Shown: piece after piece, positions 61,001 to 64,000 of the stretch
Position numbering within the stretch: the stretch's first letter is position 1
How the letters are laid out: the number at the start of each line of letters is the position of its first letter
Origin: Dyella mobilis
GTDB lineage: Bacteria > Pseudomonadota > Gammaproteobacteria > Xanthomonadales > Rhodanobacteraceae
NCBI RefSeq assembly: GCF_016904945.1
Contig: NZ_JADIKF010000040.1
Location: 558,001-622,000, forward strand
Length of the DNA: 64,000 nucleotides
Reading direction: 5' to 3'
The notes under the pieces: model-generated
Told to the model about the DNA's origin: nothing
The model's database searches: none
The model's input: only the letters and a program-made list of their open reading frames with translations
Position numbers and translations under genes: made by a program

Positions 61001-62989
61001 CTGCAGATACTTGCAATAGCCGCGCAGCACGGCGACCTGGCGCCAATCGGCCTGCGCCGACAACACCAGGTTGTTGAAGCCGTCGCTTTCGGCCTGGCCA
61101 CGCCACAACGCTTCGAAGCTGCGCTCGAAACGCTCGCGCAGGTGCGCCAGTTCGAATGCCAGCGGCGCCTTCGGTTTCAGCTCGAAGTCGTGAATGGTGA
61201 GCGTGCGGCCTTCGCTTTCCAGCGTGTAGACGTGTTCGGCGAGCATGCGCACGCCCATGTTTTCCAGCATGGGCAATGCATCGGAGAGCGAAATCGGCGC
61301 GCCAACGTGGATCACCTTGAAACGCAGGCTCTGATCGCGCGGATCTTCGTAAAGATTGAGATGAATCGAATCGTCGCTCTTGAGCCCGGCCAGCGCGGCA
61401 ATGTCGTGCGCGGCCACTTCAGGAGAGACGTCTTCGATATAGCCGGCCGGCAGGATCTTGCCGAAGCGATTGAGCAGGGCCACGCCCTGCGCAGCGCCAG
61501 CGTGTGCAATCAGGCTGTCGCGCAGACTGTCCTGCCAGTTGCGCACGATGTGCGACAGGCGGGTTTCCAGGTTCTGCACGTCGTAGGCTGGCTGGTCGCC
61601 GGGATGCGGACGCACGGTGACGTGCAGGCGCGCCAACGCCGACTCGCCCATCAGCACGTTGGAATCCACGCTTTCGCCGTGGAAGACTTCGCGCAACATC
61701 GCCTCGATGCGCTCGCGCACCGTGGTGCTGAAGCGATCGCGCGGCACATACACCAGGCAGGTGAAGAAACGGCCATAGCGGTCGCGGCGCACGAACAGGC
61801 GGGCGCTGGCGCGCTGCTGCAACTCGAGAATGCCGGTCGCCGTGGTGAACAGCTCGTCTTCGCCGGACTGGAACAACTCGTCCTGCGGCAAGGTTTCCAG
61901 AATGTGACGGAGCGACTTGCCCGAGTAGGAATCGCGCTTGAGACCGGAGCGCGCCAACACGGCCTCCACACGCTGGCGCACCATGGGCACGTCCTGCGGA
62001 CGGGTCATATAGGCGTTGGACGTGAACAACCCGAGGAAGCGCTGCTCCGACACCGGCTTGCCGTTGGCGTCGAACTTCAACACGCCCACGTAATCCATGT
62101 TGCCGGCGCGATGCACGTGCGAGCGTGCATTGGTCTTGGTCAGGATGATGGCGTCGTAAGAACCCGACTGCGGCAAATCGTGCGCCGCCAGGCTGCGCAG
62201 CGAGCGCGGCGCCACGGAGCGCTCGCGACCGTGCAGGATGCCAAGTCCCGATCCTTCGACCGGGCTGAGCACTTCGTCGCCGCCCGCCTGGGTGACTTCG
62301 TATTCGCGGTAGCCGAGGAAGGTGAAGTTGTCGTCGGCCAGCCAGCGCAGAAATTCGCTGGCTTCGTTGATCGAGGCAGCATCCAGCGGCAGCTTGCGGT
62401 TGGGCAGGTCGGTGGCGATGGCCAGCGCCTTGTCGCGCATGCCGGCCCAGTCGCGCACGGAGGCGCGCACATCTTCCAGCGCAGCCTCTACCTGGCCTTT
62501 CAGCTGCGCCTGGGCTGCATCGCCGTCGACGCGGTCCAGCTCGAAATGCATGACCGACTCAGGGGTGCCTTGCTCGTCGCCGAGGCGCTGAAGCTGGCCA
62601 TTCGCATCGCGGGTCGCTTTTACCACCGGGTGGATCACGGCCTGGATCGGCGAATGTGCCGTCAACACCATGCTGACCGTATCGACCAGGAACGGCATGT
62701 CGTCGGTAACGATCTCGACGGCGCTGCGTGCTGCATGGCCGGCGTCGGCGATGCGCACCACGGCGCGCCCAGTCGGACGCTGCTGCATGAAGTCGAGCAG
62801 ACCTGCCATCACCGAGGCCCATTCGGCAGGCGTGTGCAGGTCGATATCGGAACTGGCAATGCGCGAGAAAAAGGCGCTGATAAAAAATTGCGCCTCATCA
62901 AGGCGCTTGGTCGGAAAACCGGATTTCTTCAACTCTTCGAGCACGACAGACGCGAGGGGGATGTCGTTGGCCGCACGGATCGCATTCAT
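58067..62989 (-). CDS. gdhB: NAD-specific glutamate dehydrogenase, large (~180 kDa) type
   Basis: 1640 residues, the size of the GDH-180 class found in Pseudomonas, Caulobacter and xanthomonads. It oxidises glutamate to 2-oxoglutarate and ammonia using NAD+. N-terminal ACT-like regulatory part (~1-500; AVVRIADAGH...LVDTVSMVLTAHSP), central catalytic domain with GGLRWSDRREDFRTEVLGLVKAQMVKNTVIVPVGSKGGFFVK and the later GSNGYDHKGMGITAKGAWESV NAD site, and a long C-terminal helical region (~1100-1640). Start ATG 62989. Frames on the opposite strand are shadows. Confidence 0.96.
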   Translation of the reverse strand: MNAIRAANDIPLASVVLEELKKSGFPTKRLDEAQFFISAFFSRIASSDIDLHTPAEWASVMAGLLDFMQQRPTGRAVVRIADAGHAARSAVEIVTDDMPFLVDTVSMVLTAHSPIQAVIHPVVKATRDANGQLQRLGDEQGTPESVMHFELDRVDGDAAQAQLKGQVEAALEDVRASVRDWAGMRDKALAIATDLPNRKLPLDAASINEASEFLRWLADDNFTFLGYREYEVTQAGGDEVLSPVEGSGLGILHGRERSVAPRSLRSLAAHDLPQSGSYDAIILTKTNARSHVHRAGNMDYVGVLKFDANGKPVSEQRFLGLFTSNAYMTRPQDVPMVRQRVEAVLARSGLKRDSYSGKSLRHILETLPQDELFQSGEDELFTTATGILELQQRASARLFVRRDRYGRFFTCLVYVPRDRFSTTVRERIEAMLREVFHGESVDSNVLMGESALARLHVTVRPHPGDQPAYDVQNLETRLSHIVRNWQDSLRDSLIAHAGAAQGVALLNRFGKILPAGYIEDVSPEVAAHDIAALAGLKSDDSIHLNLYEDPRDQSLRFKVIHVGAPISLSDALPMLENMGVRMLAEHVYTLESEGRTLTIHDFELKPKAPLAFELAHLRERFERSFEALWRGQAESDGFNNLVLSAQADWRQVAVLRGYCKYLQQVGIAFSQSYMEETLNRYPAIAGVLIELFNAKFDPHREQLGAAELEKAQADLRREMHALIPAETQKAKPELIDGMVNVLAQPREQQVHVLWEALKALLDDVASLDDERILLSFMNTIRATLRTSFYQKWDGAHRHYISFKFDSKQVPDAPKPVPYREIFVYSPRVEGIHLRFGPVARGGLRWSDRREDFRTEVLGLVKAQMVKNTVIVPVGSKGGFFVKHPPVGGDRDAQLAEGIACYRLFINGLLDITDNLVEGKVVPPHDVVRHDQDDPYLVVAADKGTATFSDIANAISIEHGFWLGDAFASGGSNGYDHKGMGITAKGAWESVKRHFRALGRDSQSEDFTCVGIGDMSGDVFGNGMLLSKHIRLLAAFDHRHVFLDPNPDTAKSFAERERMFKLPRSSWEDYDKSLISAGGGVWPRSVKSIPISPEVRAALSLKADVQHLSPNDLLNAILKAPVDLLWNGGIGTYVKATSETHADVGDRANNGLRLNGAELRCKVVGEGGNLGFTQKGRIEAAQHGVLLNTDFIDNSAGVDTSDHEVNIKILLDDAVQRNEITVDGRNKQLASMTDEVGELVLWDNYRQNQAITLMEHQSAKRLGSMAHFIRTLEGEGLLDRQVENLPSEAELTERKTRSQGMTRPELSVLLSYDKIRLFQQLLESDVPEDPYLSKELVRYFPAPLHDKYAEHMQRHRLKREIIATAVTNSTINRMGATFMMRMQEDTGQGPAAIAKAYTAAREILGARDLWAQIEAQDSKVAESTQVDAILQIWSLLRHITRWLLSRPGGTLEIAANVERYQAAVAELSATVTDALTPAGKADFATSQEKWEGLGLPTELALRLAKLPELRAMLDMVEVAQQSGQPIAKVANVFYELGQSLDLEWLRGQIEALPVDGHWHAQARGSLLDELNHQHRALATQVLALNGGSKDVSPVQAWLDRDDPTLKYTRSMLAEILTQNADYPIASVAVRRLAQLAQVPVG

Positions 62990-63500
62990 GGCTTCTACTT
63001 AAGAAGTGGAGACGGGTAAGACTGAAAAGGGACGGGAATGGAGCAGAAAGCCTTAAAAGCATACGCTTCGCGCTGCATTGAATCCATCGGCAGCGCAACA
63101 ACGCGCGCCCTCGCAAACGCGTGGATCAGCGCGCAGTCACGTAATGCGGTCTTTGTTCGGTCATCAACCCATTGCGAAGCTGCAAGGTGTATAAAACCTG
63201 TCTGCCCGGCACTTTTTTCGCGGCTGCCTTGCCTTGGACAAATAACAAGCGGTTTGTCAGGGATGATCTCAAGAGCGCCCCTGCCGTCAGTCATGATCGC
63301 CCGGGGCTGGATTCGCACCGCGAATAAATTGTAAACTGATCGGTATAGTCTTGCTGACGCCCCTTCCTCGGGACGAATGACACAGGACAAAAGCGGCCCT
63401 CATCCGATAGATAAACGTAAGATTTTCCGGCAAGTCTGATCGGCCATTCGATCGGCCGCCGCCACCCCCTACCCCCGATTACGCTAGTCATGGAGTTCTC
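62990..63500. other. Intergenic region, 511 bp
   Basis: Divergent control region between gdhB and an RND adaptor gene. Small open frames on both strands have no ribosome sites or codon bias like the neighbours. No tRNA, terminator or clear promoter was found; the area from 63330 to 63450 is AT-richer and may hold the promoters. Confidence 0.45.
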
Positions 63501-64000
63501 ATGAAGTCGACGCCAATGCGCACACCGGTGCTGTGCCTGAGCCTGCTGGCGCTTGCCGCCTGCGGCAAGGAGCAAGGGCCGCCCAAGATGCCACCGCCGA
63601 CCGTAGGCGTGGTGGAAGCCCAACCGCAGAATGTACCGCTCAGCAAAGACCTGGTCGGCCGCCTATCCGCCTTCCGCAGCGCCGACGTGCGCGCCCGCGT
63701 GTCGGGCCTGCTGCTCAAGCGCGTGTATACCGAAGGTACGGACGTCAAGCAGGGCCAGTTGATGTTCCAGATCGACCCGGCCACCTACAAGGCCGCGCTG
63801 ACCGCCGCCGAGGCTGCGCTGGCATCCGCCCAGGCCACCTATACCAACGCTCACGTCGTGGCCAACCGCGACCGCCAGCTGGTGCCCAAGGGCTATATCT
63901 CGCAAGCCCAGCTGGATACCGACGAAGCCACCGAGCGCTCCTCGCAGGCTGCCGTGAAGCAGGCGCAGGCGAACGTGCAGACGGCCCAGGTCAATCTCAG
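63501..64000 (+). CDS. RND efflux adaptor lipoprotein (AcrA-like), truncated by window end
   Basis: 166 residues of an unfinished frame. Lipoprotein signal MKSTPMRTPVLCLSLLALAAC (Cys21 in LAAC), then the HlyD-type adaptor: VGRLSAFRSADVRARVSGLL, GQLMFQIDPATYKAALTAAEAAL helical hairpin with the alanine/glutamine-rich coil. This is the AcrA/MexA pattern, unlike the MdtA-like gene at 46128. An ATG at 63490 is possible. An RND pump and outer membrane factor would be expected beyond the window. Confidence 0.9.
   Translation, partial: MKSTPMRTPVLCLSLLALAACGKEQGPPKMPPPTVGVVEAQPQNVPLSKDLVGRLSAFRSADVRARVSGLLLKRVYTEGTDVKQGQLMFQIDPATYKAALTAAEAALASAQATYTNAHVVANRDRQLVPKGYISQAQLDTDEATERSSQAAVKQAQANVQTAQVNL

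Noticed and set aside
59873..63019. 1048-codon antisense open frame opposite the glutamate dehydrogenase gene
   Set aside because: His/Arg/Gln-rich shadow; the minus-strand gene has all GDH motifs.
63038..63334. 98-codon plus-strand frame upstream of the second adaptor gene
   Set aside because: No ribosome site, Cys/Arg/Ala-rich composition and position within the control region.
1..64000. CRISPR array
   Set aside because: No regularly spaced direct repeats were found; the only repeats are the DGR copies, operators and CCTCTCCCC hairpins.

Overview
The window looks like chromosome of a high-GC gammaproteobacterium of the Xanthomonadales/Lysobacterales type. A Rhodanobacteraceae relative (Dyella, Luteibacter or Rhodanobacter-like) is my guess. 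The basis is gene content: a fused alpha-beta 2-oxoacid dehydrogenase E1, a ~1640-residue NAD-glutamate dehydrogenase, MdtABC-type efflux, GC-biased third codon positions and CCTCTCCCC intergenic hairpins. The genus is inference.

Positions 1 to about 10020 are the right end of an integrative element (prophage or related). It ends at a tyrosine integrase and at the 5' half of a tRNA-Arg(CCT) gene. Its left end is outside the window. A compact plus-strand operon (221-8225), with many 1-4 nt start/stop overlaps, follows a promoter preceded by three GTCAG-N5-TGAC operators. It carries a complete diversity-generating retroelement (DGR): three variable-protein genes with DUF1566-like C-termini, an Avd-type accessory gene, one template repeat (TR) and a DGR reverse transcriptase. 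Across the three variable regions all 43 substitutions relative to the TR fall on TR adenines; the only other difference is one G/C position at the 3' boundary. The variable genes are interleaved with phage-like recombination genes (a YqaJ-type nuclease with an unusual Q at the ExK position, and a NinB-like protein) and small proteins of unknown function. The TR lies in frame at the start of the long RT reading frame.

From 10198 the chromosome is mostly ordinary: aldehyde dehydrogenase (amaB-like), SDR, methyltransferase, pyrD-murB, poxB, murJ, Bax1/YccA protein, YbjQ protein, M16 protease, a RelB/ParE toxin-antitoxin pair with a palindromic operator, an Fsr-like MFS exporter divergent from an AraC regulator, ppk1, FMN reductase, a membrane diguanylate cyclase, fused E1, small enzymes and gcdH. 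A minus-strand catabolic cluster (36698-44662) holds a barrel-type outer membrane protein, a LysR regulator, aldehyde dehydrogenase, MFS transporter, enolase-superfamily dehydratase and GMC oxidoreductase; a sugar acid or related hydroxy acid substrate is likely but unidentified.

Positions 46128-56173 hold a four-gene MdtABC-outer membrane factor efflux operon coupled to an aldo/keto reductase. Then come a 5'-nucleotidase, nadK and the giant NAD-glutamate dehydrogenase on the minus strand, and the start of a second RND adaptor gene cut by the window end.
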